From positions 186,001 through 250,000 of the forward strand of contig NZ_AHCB03000006.1 of NCBI RefSeq assembly GCF_000238335.3: a stretch of 64,000 nucleotides of DNA, read 5' to 3'. The position numbers were made by a program, and so were the translations under genes. Positions within the stretch are counted from its first letter, which is position 1; every line of letters begins with the position of its first letter. The notes under the pieces were generated by a model. It worked only from the letters and a program-made list of their open reading frames with translations. It was not told the origin of the DNA and ran no database searches. Source of the DNA: Pseudoalteromonas marina. GTDB lineage: Bacteria > Pseudomonadota > Gammaproteobacteria > Enterobacterales > Alteromonadaceae. Below, in pieces: positions 1-9,550 of this stretch.

Positions 1-770
1 AATGGCCCTAGTGGGGTTTTAGGAATATTAAACTGCTCTGGGTAATCAACATCGACTAAATACAAACCAGCGGCTTTAGCTGTTGCACTCGCTTTTGCAC
101 GCTCTTTAACATCTAATAGTTCTTTTAACCATATAGGTTGGTGCTTGTGTAAGCCAATATCCATTAAGCAACCGGTTATATTACGCACCATATGATGCAA
201 AAATGCATTCGCCTTAATATCAATTACAACGTAATCACCTTGGCGCTGAACAGATAAGTGATGAATTGTACGTTTAGCGGTATTAGCTTGGCAGTGTAAT
301 GCTCTGAATGATGTAAAGTCATGCTCACCAATTAAATGCTGACACGCCTCTTGCATTACCTTTTCATCTAGCTTGTGATGGAAATGAGTAACACCCTCGT
401 TCATAACTGCTCCACGGTATGGATAGTTATAAATAACGTAGCGATACCTTCTTGCGGTTGCACTAAAACGTGCATGAAAGTCTTCTGCAACAGGTTGAGC
501 AAATCGAATAGCAATATCTTTAGGTAGCAAAGTGTTCATACCCATAGTAAACGCGACCATTTCACGAGATGCATTGGTTTCAAAATGAACAACTTGGCCT
601 GTTCCATGCACTCCTGCGTCAGTTCGCCCTGCACACACAATTTCAACTGGGTGGTTACAGATACTCGACAGCGCCTTTTCTACTTCTTGTTGTACGCTAT
701 TTACGTGCGATTGACGCTGCCAACCACTATAACGTGCGCCATTATATTCAACCCCAAGTGCTACTCGCAT
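1..770 (-). CDS. truA: tRNA pseudouridine(38-40) synthase TruA, 3' end cut by window
   Basis: Translating the - strand from an ATG at 770 gives 256 residues with no stop before the window edge. The protein makes pseudouridine at positions 38-40 in the anticodon arm of many tRNAs. The catalytic motif GRTDAGVHG is present with its Asp at about residue 51. The family blocks [13 protein letters not shown] and [14 protein letters not shown] are also clear. Compared with the roughly 270-residue enzyme of E. coli, only the last dozen or so residues should be missing, beyond base 1. It lies downstream of fimV on the same strand, a common gammaproteobacterial order, but a terminator separates them. 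Identification is secure from the motifs. Confidence 0.96.
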   Translation of the reverse strand, partial: MRVALGVEYNGARYSGWQRQSHVNSVQQEVEKALSSICNHPVEIVCAGRTDAGVHGTGQVVHFETNASREMVAFTMGMNTLLPKDIAIRFAQPVAEDFHARFSATARRYRYVIYNYPYRGAVMNEGVTHFHHKLDEKVMQEACQHLIGEHDFTSFRALHCQANTAKRTIHHLSVQRQGDYVVIDIKANAFLHHMVRNITGCLMDIGLHKHQPIWLKELLDVKERAKASATAKAAGLYLVDVDYPEQFNIPKTPLGP

Positions 771-867
771 ATTTATCGTTTTACCTACTGTACTAATTAA
801 CGGCGCATTTTATGCTATCTCGCGGCGCAATAAAAGCGACCGTGATGTAATCATATAAAAACAATAA

Positions 868-901
868 AAAACCCATAATCAGCATCACCAATTATGGGTT
901 T
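868..901 (-). terminator. Rho-independent terminator after fimV
   Basis: Ten-base arms AACCCATAAT (870-879) and ATTATGGGTT (891-900) form a hairpin followed, on the - strand, by a run of T. It ends the fimV transcript before truA. Confidence 0.8.
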
Positions 902-925
902 ATCGTATTGAAATTAACACAAATG

Positions 926-3900
926 CTATTGTTGTAATTTTGCTTGCAAACTAAGCGCTTCTTCTTGAACTTCTTCAGGCCCTTTTGCTATTACGTCTTC
1001 AATCACCTTAAGCGCGGAATCGAAGTCGTCAATTTCAATATAGGCACGTGCTAAATCCAACTTAGCGGAATAACCTCCACTCTCAGCATCAACGTCTGTT
1101 GGATTATCACCAGCAAGCAATGCATCAAACTCACTTAAACCTAAATCTATATTTACGTCATTGTAAGGCTCATGCTCAAGTTCAGCATCGTCACTTTGCT
1201 CAAGTAATGAGTCAATATCTACAAAATCGTCTTCACCTAAAGGTTTTGCGTCTTCAGGGACTGGCTCTTTATGATTGAAGACTTCTTCATCAACTAAGTC
1301 TTCTTTCAATAAAGAATCAAAGTCAACATCAAACTCGCTGCTATCTTCTATAGCAAGTTCATCGGGAGCGGCTAACTCATTGAGCAATGAATCGAAATCG
1401 GTTTCACTTAAATCAGCCATAAATTCATCATCAAGTGCTTCATCTGATACAAGGTTAGTATCACCCTGAGAGTTAACTTGAGTTAGTTCAGCTTCACGAT
1501 CAACATTAGTTTGTTCATTTATTTCATCGTCCGATTCACTTATAAATGCTGGATTGTCTAGCCCAACGCTGCTATCAGGCGCTAAATAGTCCGCATCAGC
1601 GTTATTCGACTCTGTGAGTAAATCATCAAGAGTGTCATCGTTTAAGTCGTTAAGATTGTCGAGCTCACCATCTAGTTCATTAAATTCATCAATTAACAGG
1701 TCGTCATTAAAGTTAGTTCCCGCGCTGTCTATATCATCTTCAGCTGAATTTTGATTATCAGCTTCGTTGTTATCAAGCTCTGAAGCTAACGTATCGTCAC
1801 TGGTTATTTCACTATTATCTTCACCTGAACCTGAGAAATCAGCACCATTATTCGGTCTATTAGGAAGTAGCTCTTCAACTTCTTCTGATGAAACCGCATC
1901 ATCGCTAACTTGAGCAATTGATCCCTCAACCTCGTCATTGATTTCAAGCTCAGAATCTAGCTCATCTAGTTCATCTAGTTCATCTAGTTCATCTAGTTCA
2001 TCTAGTTCATCATCAACAGTTTGCTCGATGCCTAAATCAGATGATTCAAACTCTACGCTATTAGGTAAATCAGTGCTATCAGCGTCATCATCTGAAACTG
2101 GCACCTCATCTATTTCAACAGGTAAAGGATCAAGTTCTAAATCAACACCGGTTTCTGCTAAATCGTTTTGTGAGTATTCAAGGTTTTCTTCTAAAAATTG
2201 TTTTTCATCAGAAGCTTCAGACGCTGATACTTCAATCTCGTCATTAGCTTCTAGCACTAACTCTGATTCATCAAACTCATTATCAAGTAATGGTTCATTA
2301 TCAAAGTCATCCTCTAGGCTATCTAAATCAAAATTTGATGAAAGTGCTTGCGATAGTTCTTGCTCTGTTTGGCTTGGTGATAATTCTGGTTCATGCTCAA
2401 TGTCGACTTCCTGAGCAATCGCACTGCCGCCATCATCTAAATCTTGTTCAAATTCTTTAGTATCCGTTCTCTCAATGTCGTTTGGGGGCGTTTCTAAAAC
2501 TTGCTCTTCAACGCCTTCGACACCCACTGAATCAAACTCTAAATCAGCGCCTAGTAATGAATCTTCGTCCGTATCCTCTGGGACTAAAACGTTGGCTTCT
2601 TCATTAATTTCAGGCTCTAAACTTGACTCGTCAAAATCGCTATCAATTAATGGCTCATCATCAAAATCATCTTCTAAGCTATCTAAATCAATATTTGATG
2701 AGAGCGCTTGCGATAGTTCTTGCTCTGTTTGACTTGGTGATAGTTCTGGCTCTAGGCCTGCATCTAAAGTTTCATCAATTGTGGTATCACTAACAACTTC
2801 ATCTAAATTTAATCCATCTAGCTCTTCGTCGTTATCAGAATCACCATCTGGCGTCTCTGAAACAAGCTCCTCAAAGTCTTCTGCATTGACAGAATCAAAT
2901 TCTAAGTCGGCGTCTAACCCTGCTAAATCAACCTGTGAATCATCAAAGTCCTCTTGCGATAACAATGCTTCATCTGTAATTTCTGGTAGTGGTTCTTCAC
3001 TTTCTGAATTAGTATCAAGTCCAGAATCTGACTGTTCAAACTCACTATCGATTAACGGCTCATCGTCAAAGTCATCTTCTAGGCTATTTAAATCAATACT
3101 TGATGAGAGCGCTTGTGATAATTCTTGCTCTGTTTGACTTGGTGATAGTTCTGAATCAAGTTCTTCATCAGCCAGCACATCGATATCATTATCCGAAAAA
3201 TCTGAAACCTCTTCTGCAAACTCTCCGTCATCATCTAATTCATTATGCTCTTCTTTTGTCGCGAATTCTTCAGCATCGCCTACCGCCAATAGCTCATTGT
3301 CATCAATTATTGGGGCTTCATCAAAATCAGCAGTGGCATGGGGCTCATCATCAAGTTCCTCGTCAAAGTTACTCAAGTCTGCGCCCTTAGAAGTAGAGTC
3401 AGCTAAATCTTTTTCTGTTTGACTAACAACATTTTCACCTTCATTGTTAGTAGCCTCTTGCGTTTCAGCCCCTTGATCTTCAGCTATTTCTAACTCAGGG
3501 TAATCGTCTAACTCTTCACTAGGCGTTATTGATTCTGTTTCTAGTAATTCATCCTCAAGGGATAAATCAGAGTCTGTGTCTTCTGCTAATGGATCATCAC
3601 CTAGATCAACTTCAACCTCTTCAATTTCATCGTCCAGATCATCAAGTGTCCAATCAGGGCTTTCTACGTATTCTGAGTCTTCTGGTTGTTGTAATTCATT
3701 TAAGAGTTCGTCTACACTTTGCAACGCATCATCGTTATATTCATCTAGTAAATCTTCTGGATCTAAAAGCGTGTCTGATGTGTCTGTAAAATCATCGGCC
3801 CCAAAGTCTTCAAGCACTTCATTAGGCTCTAGCTCTTCTTCAAGTGCTGGCTCCTCTTCAAGTGCTGGCTCCTCTTCAAGCTCTGGCTCATCTTCAAGCT

Positions 3901-6865
3901 CTGGCTCCTCTAAAAGCTCAGGCTCTTCTGCAAGCTCTGGCTCCTCTACAAGCTCTGGCTCCTCTTCAAGCTCGGGCTCTTCTTCAAGCTCTGGCTCCTC
4001 TTCAAGCTCAGGCTCTTCTTCAAGCTCTGGCTCTTCTGCAAGCTCTGGCTCTTCTTTAAGCTCGGGCTCCTCTACAAGCTCTGGCTCATCTTCAGACTCA
4101 TTCTCCGATTCAGATTCAGATTCAGATTCAGATTCATCAATCAAAGCTGAAGCTAAAGATTCGACATCATCAACATTTAACTCTTCTTGTGCATCAGCTA
4201 AATCATCGACAGAACCGGCCAAAGCAGTATCAATGTCATCGTTTTCTTCGACTAACGACTCTGTTAGCGTTTCATTAGCTGAATCGTCATCTGCTTCATC
4301 AATTAAGCTGTCGATGTCATCCAAATCAAAGTCATCGCTTTCTTCAACTAACGACTCTGTTTGCGCTTCACTTACGGAATCTTCATCTGCTTCATCAATT
4401 AAGCTGTCGATATCGTCCAAATCAAAGTCATCGCTTTCTTCAACTAACGACTCTGTTTGCGCTTCACTTACGGAATCTTCATCTGCTTCATCAATTAAGC
4501 TGTCGATATCGTCCAAATCAAAGTCATCGCTTTCTTCAACTAACGACTCTGTTTGCGCTTCACTTACGGAATCTTCATCTGCTTCATCAATTAAGCTGTC
4601 GATATTGTCCAAATCAAAGTCATCGCTTTCCTCGACTAACTCATCAGTTTGCGTTTCATTAGCTGAATTTTCATCTGCTTCATCAATTAAGCTGTCGATA
4701 TCGTCCAAATCAAAGTCATCGCTTTCTTCAACTAACTCATCAGTTTGCGCTTCATTTACGGAATCTTCATTTGCTTCATCAATTAAGCTGTCGATATCGT
4801 CCAAATCAAAGTCATCGCTTTCTTCAACTAACGACTCTGTTTGCGCTTCACTTACGGAATCTCCATCTGCTTCATCAATTAAGCTGTCGATATCGTCCAA
4901 ATCAAAGTCATCGCTTTCTTCAACTAACGACTCTGTTTGCGCTTCACTTACGGAATCTTCATCTGCTTCATCAATTAAGCTGTCGATATCGTCCAAATCA
5001 AAGTCATCGCTTTCTTCAACTAACTCATCAGTTTGCGCTTCATTTACGGAATCTTCATTTGCTTCATCGATTAAACTGTCGATATCGTCCAAATCAAAGT
5101 CATCACTTTCTTCAACTAACTCATCAGTTTGCGCTTCATTTACGGAATCTTCATTTGCTTCATCAATTAAGCTGTCGATATCGTCCAAATCAAAGTCATC
5201 ACTTTTTTCAACTAACGACTCTGTTTGCGTTTCATTAGCTGAATCATCATTTGCTTCATCAATTAAGCTGTCGATATCGTCCAAATCAAAGTCATCACTT
5301 TCTTCAACTAACGTATCCGTTGGCGTTTCATTAGCTGAATCATCATTTGCTTCATCAATTAAGCTGTCGATATCGTCTAAGTCAAAATCGTCACTTTCTT
5401 CAGAAGTTTTATCAGACGTGTCTACTGGTTCGGCACTCGTTTGATCAAGTAAATCATCTATATCAAAATCATCGGTCGCAAGCTCTTCGCTCAATGCTGC
5501 CATTTCATCGTTAGATTCTAAACTATCACTTTGTGGCTCTTTTTCTGCTGGTGAATCAAACTCAGGTAAGCTGTCATCTTCGTCAAATAGGCTATCTAAG
5601 TCATCATTACTTAAAATATCATCAGTGCCAGACGGTTCTTGGTCTAAATCTAAATCAATATCGTCCAAGCTATCATCAGCACTGTCGTCAAATCCTTGTT
5701 GCGTGAAAATATCGACTTCATCGTCTTCGTCACTTTCATCATCAAAAACAATATCGTCGCTAAGAAGGCCTTCTAACTCGTCTTGATCAAGTAAGTTATC
5801 TGAATCATCAAGTTCGTCTGAGTCATCTTCTAATAAATCATCATCTGGAAGCATGTCACCTTCGAGGTGATCATCTAATTGAACGCTCAAGTCATCCAAT
5901 GGATCTGGAATGATTGGGTCATCAAGTGGATCAGTTGCTAAGTCATCCTCATTAGAATAAGTTGGAGTTTGCGGTAAAAATTCATCATCTGCTTGAGACT
6001 CTTCTTGATTGCCTTTTCTTTTACGAAGAAACATAACAATTGCAAAGATAATCAATAATCCGGGAATGAACATTAACAGCCCAAGCACAATAGGGTTTGA
6101 CAACAAGGCTAGTAAGTCAAAACTGCTTTGAGGTTCAACCTCTTTAGCTTTTTGCTGGGCAATTATTTCATTTTGTTTAAGTATTAATTCCTTTAGCTGC
6201 AGCTGTATTTCACTATCTTGCCCTAATTGTTGGCGAACATTTTCGAGCTCTTTAGAAATTCCAGTCAGCTGTTTTTTAAGGTTATTATTCTCAACTAAAA
6301 TCTCTTCAACATTTGTTACTGAACTTTTAAACTGTTGCTGTAACTCAACTAATTTATTAGTTTGGTCGGTTTTGATTTCTTTTATTTCTTTTTGTAACTC
6401 TTTTTTGGCGTCGTCTACATCAACTTTACGCGCTTGTGTAACTTGTGTTTGAGCTGATGTTATTTCAGTTTGTGTAAGTGTTCCGTTTTTTTTCTTTTCC
6501 CATAACTCGTCATCTTGCTCAGAACGCTGCCTAGCTAGTTGAGTATTCACACGTCTAATTTCAGATAAAGTGGGTATTTTTAAATAGGCCCCACTTCGCA
6601 TATGATTGAGGTTTTGATCTAAAAATGAGTCGGGGTTTTTGTTATACAAGGCCTGCATAACTTGATAAATACTTACAGAGTTATCTGGACGCACTTTTAC
6701 GGCTATGCGCCAAAGTGTATCGGTGGGTTTAATCGGACCAATAGACCGCCCTTGAGCACCATAGTCAACGCCTTTAGGCCCCTTTAATTGGGTACTATCT
6801 TGTGTATATACAGGCGTTACTACCAGTGCAGACGCTAATATTATAAGTATAGCCAAACCGCGCAT
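926..6865 (-). CDS. fimV: FimV/HubP-type polar peptidoglycan-binding protein, giant repeat-rich form
   Basis: This 1979-residue protein has the FimV/HubP plan. There is a signal peptide (about 1-21), a periplasmic LysM domain (about 40-100), a coiled-coil segment (about 125-245) and one membrane helix (about 258-282). A very long acidic cytoplasmic region follows, ending in a TPR-like FimV tail (last 50 residues, SALKVIEDVIAKGPEE). Family members mark the cell pole and help assemble type IV pili or place chemotaxis and chromosome-partition proteins. It is far longer than the roughly 900-residue Pseudomonas FimV because the acidic region holds a 32-residue tandem repeat (about 12 copies), a hexapeptide EPELEE-like array and several smaller repeats. 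Its position between truA and asd is typical. The exact role here is inferred from the family. Confidence 0.93.
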   Translation of the reverse strand: MRGLAILIILASALVVTPVYTQDSTQLKGPKGVDYGAQGRSIGPIKPTDTLWRIAVKVRPDNSVSIYQVMQALYNKNPDSFLDQNLNHMRSGAYLKIPTLSEIRRVNTQLARQRSEQDDELWEKKKNGTLTQTEITSAQTQVTQARKVDVDDAKKELQKEIKEIKTDQTNKLVELQQQFKSSVTNVEEILVENNNLKKQLTGISKELENVRQQLGQDSEIQLQLKELILKQNEIIAQQKAKEVEPQSSFDLLALLSNPIVLGLLMFIPGLLIIFAIVMFLRKRKGNQEESQADDEFLPQTPTYSNEDDLATDPLDDPIIPDPLDDLSVQLDDHLEGDMLPDDDLLEDDSDELDDSDNLLDQDELEGLLSDDIVFDDESDEDDEVDIFTQQGFDDSADDSLDDIDLDLDQEPSGTDDILSNDDLDSLFDEDDSLPEFDSPAEKEPQSDSLESNDEMAALSEELATDDFDIDDLLDQTSAEPVDTSDKTSEESDDFDLDDIDSLIDEANDDSANETPTDTLVEESDDFDLDDIDSLIDEANDDSANETQTESLVEKSDDFDLDDIDSLIDEANEDSVNEAQTDELVEESDDFDLDDIDSLIDEANEDSVNEAQTDELVEESDDFDLDDIDSLIDEADEDSVSEAQTESLVEESDDFDLDDIDSLIDEADGDSVSEAQTESLVEESDDFDLDDIDSLIDEANEDSVNEAQTDELVEESDDFDLDDIDSLIDEADENSANETQTDELVEESDDFDLDNIDSLIDEADEDSVSEAQTESLVEESDDFDLDDIDSLIDEADEDSVSEAQTESLVEESDDFDLDDIDSLIDEADEDSVSEAQTESLVEESDDFDLDDIDSLIDEADDDSANETLTESLVEENDDIDTALAGSVDDLADAQEELNVDDVESLASALIDESESESESESENESEDEPELVEEPELKEEPELAEEPELEEEPELEEEPELEEEPELEEEPELVEEPELAEEPELLEEPELEDEPELEEEPALEEEPALEEELEPNEVLEDFGADDFTDTSDTLLDPEDLLDEYNDDALQSVDELLNELQQPEDSEYVESPDWTLDDLDDEIEEVEVDLGDDPLAEDTDSDLSLEDELLETESITPSEELDDYPELEIAEDQGAETQEATNNEGENVVSQTEKDLADSTSKGADLSNFDEELDDEPHATADFDEAPIIDDNELLAVGDAEEFATKEEHNELDDDGEFAEEVSDFSDNDIDVLADEELDSELSPSQTEQELSQALSSSIDLNSLEDDFDDEPLIDSEFEQSDSGLDTNSESEEPLPEITDEALLSQEDFDDSQVDLAGLDADLEFDSVNAEDFEELVSETPDGDSDNDEELDGLNLDEVVSDTTIDETLDAGLEPELSPSQTEQELSQALSSNIDLDSLEDDFDDEPLIDSDFDESSLEPEINEEANVLVPEDTDEDSLLGADLEFDSVGVEGVEEQVLETPPNDIERTDTKEFEQDLDDGGSAIAQEVDIEHEPELSPSQTEQELSQALSSNFDLDSLEDDFDNEPLLDNEFDESELVLEANDEIEVSASEASDEKQFLEENLEYSQNDLAETGVDLELDPLPVEIDEVPVSDDDADSTDLPNSVEFESSDLGIEQTVDDELDELDELDELDELDELDSELEINDEVEGSIAQVSDDAVSSEEVEELLPNRPNNGADFSGSGEDNSEITSDDTLASELDNNEADNQNSAEDDIDSAGTNFNDDLLIDEFNELDGELDNLNDLNDDTLDDLLTESNNADADYLAPDSSVGLDNPAFISESDDEINEQTNVDREAELTQVNSQGDTNLVSDEALDDEFMADLSETDFDSLLNELAAPDELAIEDSSEFDVDFDSLLKEDLVDEEVFNHKEPVPEDAKPLGEDDFVDIDSLLEQSDDAELEHEPYNDVNIDLGLSEFDALLAGDNPTDVDAESGGYSAKLDLARAYIEIDDFDSALKVIEDVIAKGPEEVQEEALSLQAKLQQ
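3826..4090 (-). repeat. 18-bp coding tandem repeat (EPELEE hexapeptide array) in fimV
   Basis: About 15 consecutive 18-bp units encode EPELxE-type hexapeptides, next to a short SESESESE run (about 4095-4135). A separate 9-bp repeat encoding DEL lies near 1959-2010. A longer block starting LSPSQTEQELSQALSS occurs three times, near 2360, 2720 and 3130. All are in frame. Confidence 0.9.
4250..5401 (-). repeat. 96-bp coding tandem repeat in fimV, about 12 copies
   Basis: Twelve consecutive 32-residue units each contain DDFDLDDIDSLIDEA followed by a more variable half (for example NEDSVNEAQTDELV or DEDSVSEAQTESLV). Sequence between copies is very similar at the DNA level, so copy number may change by slippage or recombination. 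Confidence 0.95.
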
Positions 6866-7214
6866 GCTGATCCTTTAATGTCTAAATGTTACAAAGCACT
6901 CATAAATAGGTGCGTAAACATTGATTACTCTTGCCTTATCAGTCTAATGACTGACTCACATTTGTTATTACAATCTATTTTTGTTGCAAGCTCTATTCCA
7001 ATTACAAACTATAAACCACTTAGGGCACAATATCCATTGCAACACATTGAAAAGAAATACCTTAACAACACATTTTTAATATTAATTTATTGAGTATTAT
7101 CAGTAACTTTATTAAATATTATAAAAAACGGCAAAAAAGTGGCACTCTATTTAAACAAAAAGCGGCAAACACATAGTGCTTACCGCTTTTAAAGAGTGCT
7201 TAACATTTAAAATG
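6866..7214. other. Intergenic region between asd and fimV
   Basis: AT-rich spacer with no convincing gene. It should hold the fimV promoter and carries the asd terminator at its left end (7157-7190). A short forward reading frame at 6878-7093 has no recognisable product. Confidence 0.6.
7157..7190 (-). terminator. Terminator after asd
   Basis: Arms AAAAGCGG and CCGCTTTT flank a loop of about 17 bases and are followed by T-rich sequence on the - strand, just downstream of the asd stop codon. Confidence 0.65.
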
Positions 7215-8231
7215 TTACATATAATTTTCTATTAACTCTTCAGCTATTTGAACACTATTGGTTGCAGCACCCTTGCGGGTATTATCACTAACAACCCACA
7301 TATTTAAGCCATGAGGGTGTGAAATATCAGCGCGCAAACGGCCAACATATACAGTATCGTTGCCACTGGCATCGGAAACCGCTGTTGGATAATCACCTTC
7401 ATCGTCAATTAGCTCAACGCCTGGTGCATCATTTAACAGCTGTTTAACGTGTTCGAAGTCGTATTGCATACGTGTTTCAATATTAATAGATTCAGAATGA
7501 CCAAAAAACACAGGAACACGCACACACGTTGGGTTTATTGCGATTGTTGTATCACCTAATATTTTGTGCGTTTCGTTTACCATTTTCATTTCTTCGCGGG
7601 TATAGCCGTTATCTTCAAAGCAATCTATTTGCGGAATAACATTAAAGGCTATTTGCTTAGGAAATATTTCATTATCCATTGGGCGTGCATTCATCAAGTT
7701 AGCTGTTTGCTTTGCTAACTCATCAACAGCTTCTTTCCCAGCCCCTGATACCGCTTGGTAAGTTGATACATTTATTCGATCAATACCATACGCATCGTAA
7801 ATTGGCTTTAATGCCAACATCATTTGAATAGTCGAACAATTTGGGTTTGCAATAATATTACGATTTCTAAAGTCGGCAAGACTTGAGGCATTCACTTCTG
7901 GAACAACAAGGGGGATTTCAAAATCATTTCTAAAATGCGAGGTATTATCAATAACTATACAACCTGCATCGGCTGCAATTGGGGCATATTTTTCTGAGAC
8001 GCTCCCACCGGCAGAAAACAATCCAATATGCGCTTGGCTAAAATCAAAGCCTTCAACGTCTTGTACTTCAATTGTCTCACCACGAAACTTAATGTCTTCA
8101 CCTGCACTGCGGCTGCTCGCAAGCAAAAATAGCTGATCAACCGGAAATTTACGATCTGCTAAAGTTTCGATAATTTGACGTCCTACTAAACCAGTAGCAC
8201 CAAGTACGGCAACGTTATATTTTTGCGACAT
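7215..8231 (-). CDS. asd: Aspartate-semialdehyde dehydrogenase
   Basis: It reduces aspartyl phosphate to aspartate semialdehyde with NADPH, the branch point to lysine/diaminopimelate, threonine and methionine. The 338-residue protein has the N-terminal dinucleotide motif GATGLVG (11-17). The active-site cysteine sits in NPNCSTIQM (Cys132), and the substrate-binding stretch YQAVSGAGKEA follows. The length and the NPNCSTIQ form match the shorter ASADH class (asd2/usg-like), not the 367-residue E. coli Asd. Because both classes occur in related genomes, this may be one of two paralogues. The ATG at 8231 is preceded by a purine-rich ribosome site. It lies 45 bp after pdxB on the same strand and probably shares its transcript. 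Confidence 0.93.
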   Translation of the reverse strand: MSQKYNVAVLGATGLVGRQIIETLADRKFPVDQLFLLASSRSAGEDIKFRGETIEVQDVEGFDFSQAHIGLFSAGGSVSEKYAPIAADAGCIVIDNTSHFRNDFEIPLVVPEVNASSLADFRNRNIIANPNCSTIQMMLALKPIYDAYGIDRINVSTYQAVSGAGKEAVDELAKQTANLMNARPMDNEIFPKQIAFNVIPQIDCFEDNGYTREEMKMVNETHKILGDTTIAINPTCVRVPVFFGHSESINIETRMQYDFEHVKQLLNDAPGVELIDDEGDYPTAVSDASGNDTVYVGRLRADISHPHGLNMWVVSDNTRKGAATNSVQIAEELIENYM

Positions 8232-8276
8232 ATTTTTTCCTCTTTAAACGATATTAAAACACCGTTAAATTAATAA

Positions 8277-9398
8277 TTAGTTGGTTAGTTTAAAACCAAG
8301 TTGACCTAAGGCAGCTAACTGCGAGCCATCACCTTTAACGGTTAAGGTGCTAAATTCTCTTCTTACAGGATAGTTTTTACGTAAACTATCAAAACCATCC
8401 GACTCTAGATGACGAAGTAAAATCCCATCATCCCTTCTTACATCGTAAATTGTGTGCACTAAACGTGCGATGTCTTGCTCTGTAAAACTCTCAGCAATAA
8501 CCACTTGCGTTATAGCTGGTACGGGCAAAAAATCGGTTAAAGATTTTGAAGCCTCAACGCCTTTAAGCTCACACAGCTTTTGGTAAAGCATTTGTGTGCC
8601 TCTGGCCTTGCCTTCAAGTGTATGGCCTGCAATATGCACACTGGCATAGCGTACATGTGCAAGTAAGTCTGTTAAAATATTAGGTTCATTTTCCCACACA
8701 TCAAGCACTAAATCTAAATCAGCCCCTGCTTCCATTAAATCTAGTAAAGCACTATTGTCAATAACATCCCCTCGGCTGGCATTAATTATCGTAGTACCCG
8801 GTTTTAAGGCGTTAAGCCTTACTTTATCCATCATGTGAAGTGTTTTATGTGGCCCTTTTTTAACAAGTGGCACATGGAAAGTTACAATATCTGATTGTGC
8901 AAGTAGTTCATCTAACTCTACATGCTCATTCAATAACCCTTGTGCATGTTTTAATGGATCGCACAAAAGCAGCTTTACATTTAATGCTTTTAACTTTTTA
9001 GCCAAACAACTGCCAATACTCCCGACCCCTACTATGCCAATAGTTTGGCCTGTTAATGGGCGGGCATTTTCTTGGCTTAATGCAAATAAACTACTAATAA
9101 CGTACTCTGCAACAGCAACAGCATTACACCCTGGAGCACTTGTAAAAGCGATGTTTTTGTCTTGTAAAAGATCTGTATCAATATGGTCGATACCAATAGT
9201 CGCAGTACCAACAAAACTTAATTTATTCGCTTTTGCTAATAGCTCACTAGTAACATTGGTAACTGATCGTGTGAGTAATACTTCTACGTCTATCAGTTGG
9301 TCAGGTTTTAAGTTACGTCCATCAAACCGCTCAACCTCACCAAAATCTGAAAAGTACTGCTCAACTAAAGGCATGTTTTGATCGGCAAGAATTTTCAT
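8277..9398 (-). CDS. pdxB: Erythronate-4-phosphate dehydrogenase PdxB
   Basis: PdxB oxidises 4-phosphoerythronate in the pyridoxal 5'-phosphate pathway. The start is taken at ATG 9398, giving MKILADQNMP like the usual PdxB N terminus. The reading frame is open to 9458, but the extra 20 residues are unlike the family and run into a terminator. The 373-residue protein has the NAD-binding GIVGVGSIG motif and the 2-hydroxyacid dehydrogenase catalytic set: Arg in NASRGDVID, Glu in DVWENEP and His in HIAGHTLEGKARGT. A C-terminal PdxB dimerisation region follows. It precedes asd, a common order in this group. Confidence 0.94.
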   Translation of the reverse strand: MKILADQNMPLVEQYFSDFGEVERFDGRNLKPDQLIDVEVLLTRSVTNVTSELLAKANKLSFVGTATIGIDHIDTDLLQDKNIAFTSAPGCNAVAVAEYVISSLFALSQENARPLTGQTIGIVGVGSIGSCLAKKLKALNVKLLLCDPLKHAQGLLNEHVELDELLAQSDIVTFHVPLVKKGPHKTLHMMDKVRLNALKPGTTIINASRGDVIDNSALLDLMEAGADLDLVLDVWENEPNILTDLLAHVRYASVHIAGHTLEGKARGTQMLYQKLCELKGVEASKSLTDFLPVPAITQVVIAESFTEQDIARLVHTIYDVRRDDGILLRHLESDGFDSLRKNYPVRREFSTLTVKGDGSQLAALGQLGFKLTN

Positions 9399-9462
9399 CA
9401 CAGAGTCCATTTGGCAATTAAGGGCGCTATTGTATCGAACAACCAGACCTTTGCACAAACTA

Positions 9463-9495
9463 AAAAGGCCGAATCAAAAACTGATCCGGCCTTTT
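9463..9495 (-). terminator. Terminator after the TonB receptor gene
   Basis: Arms AAAAAGGCC and GGCCTTTTT enclose about 15 bases. It lies between the receptor stop codon and pdxB, within about 70 bp of the pdxB start, so the pdxB promoter must overlap or follow it. Confidence 0.8.
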
Positions 9496-9550
9496 TAGCA
9501 AAATAAAATATAATGTTTAAATTACATTGTATTTTTACGCAAACTTCAGT

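Noticed and set aside
1938..3137. Several + strand serine-rich frames in fimV
   Set aside because: Low-complexity antisense frames of the acidic fimV coding sequence.
3576..5444. A 622-codon serine-rich open frame on the + strand across fimV
   Set aside because: It is the antisense shadow of the D/E-rich fimV repeat; its repeats mirror the 96-bp unit exactly and it has no ribosome site or recognised domain.
9399..9458. N-terminal extension of PdxB
   Set aside because: The extra 20 residues are unlike the family; MKILADQNMP at 9398 matches the usual start.
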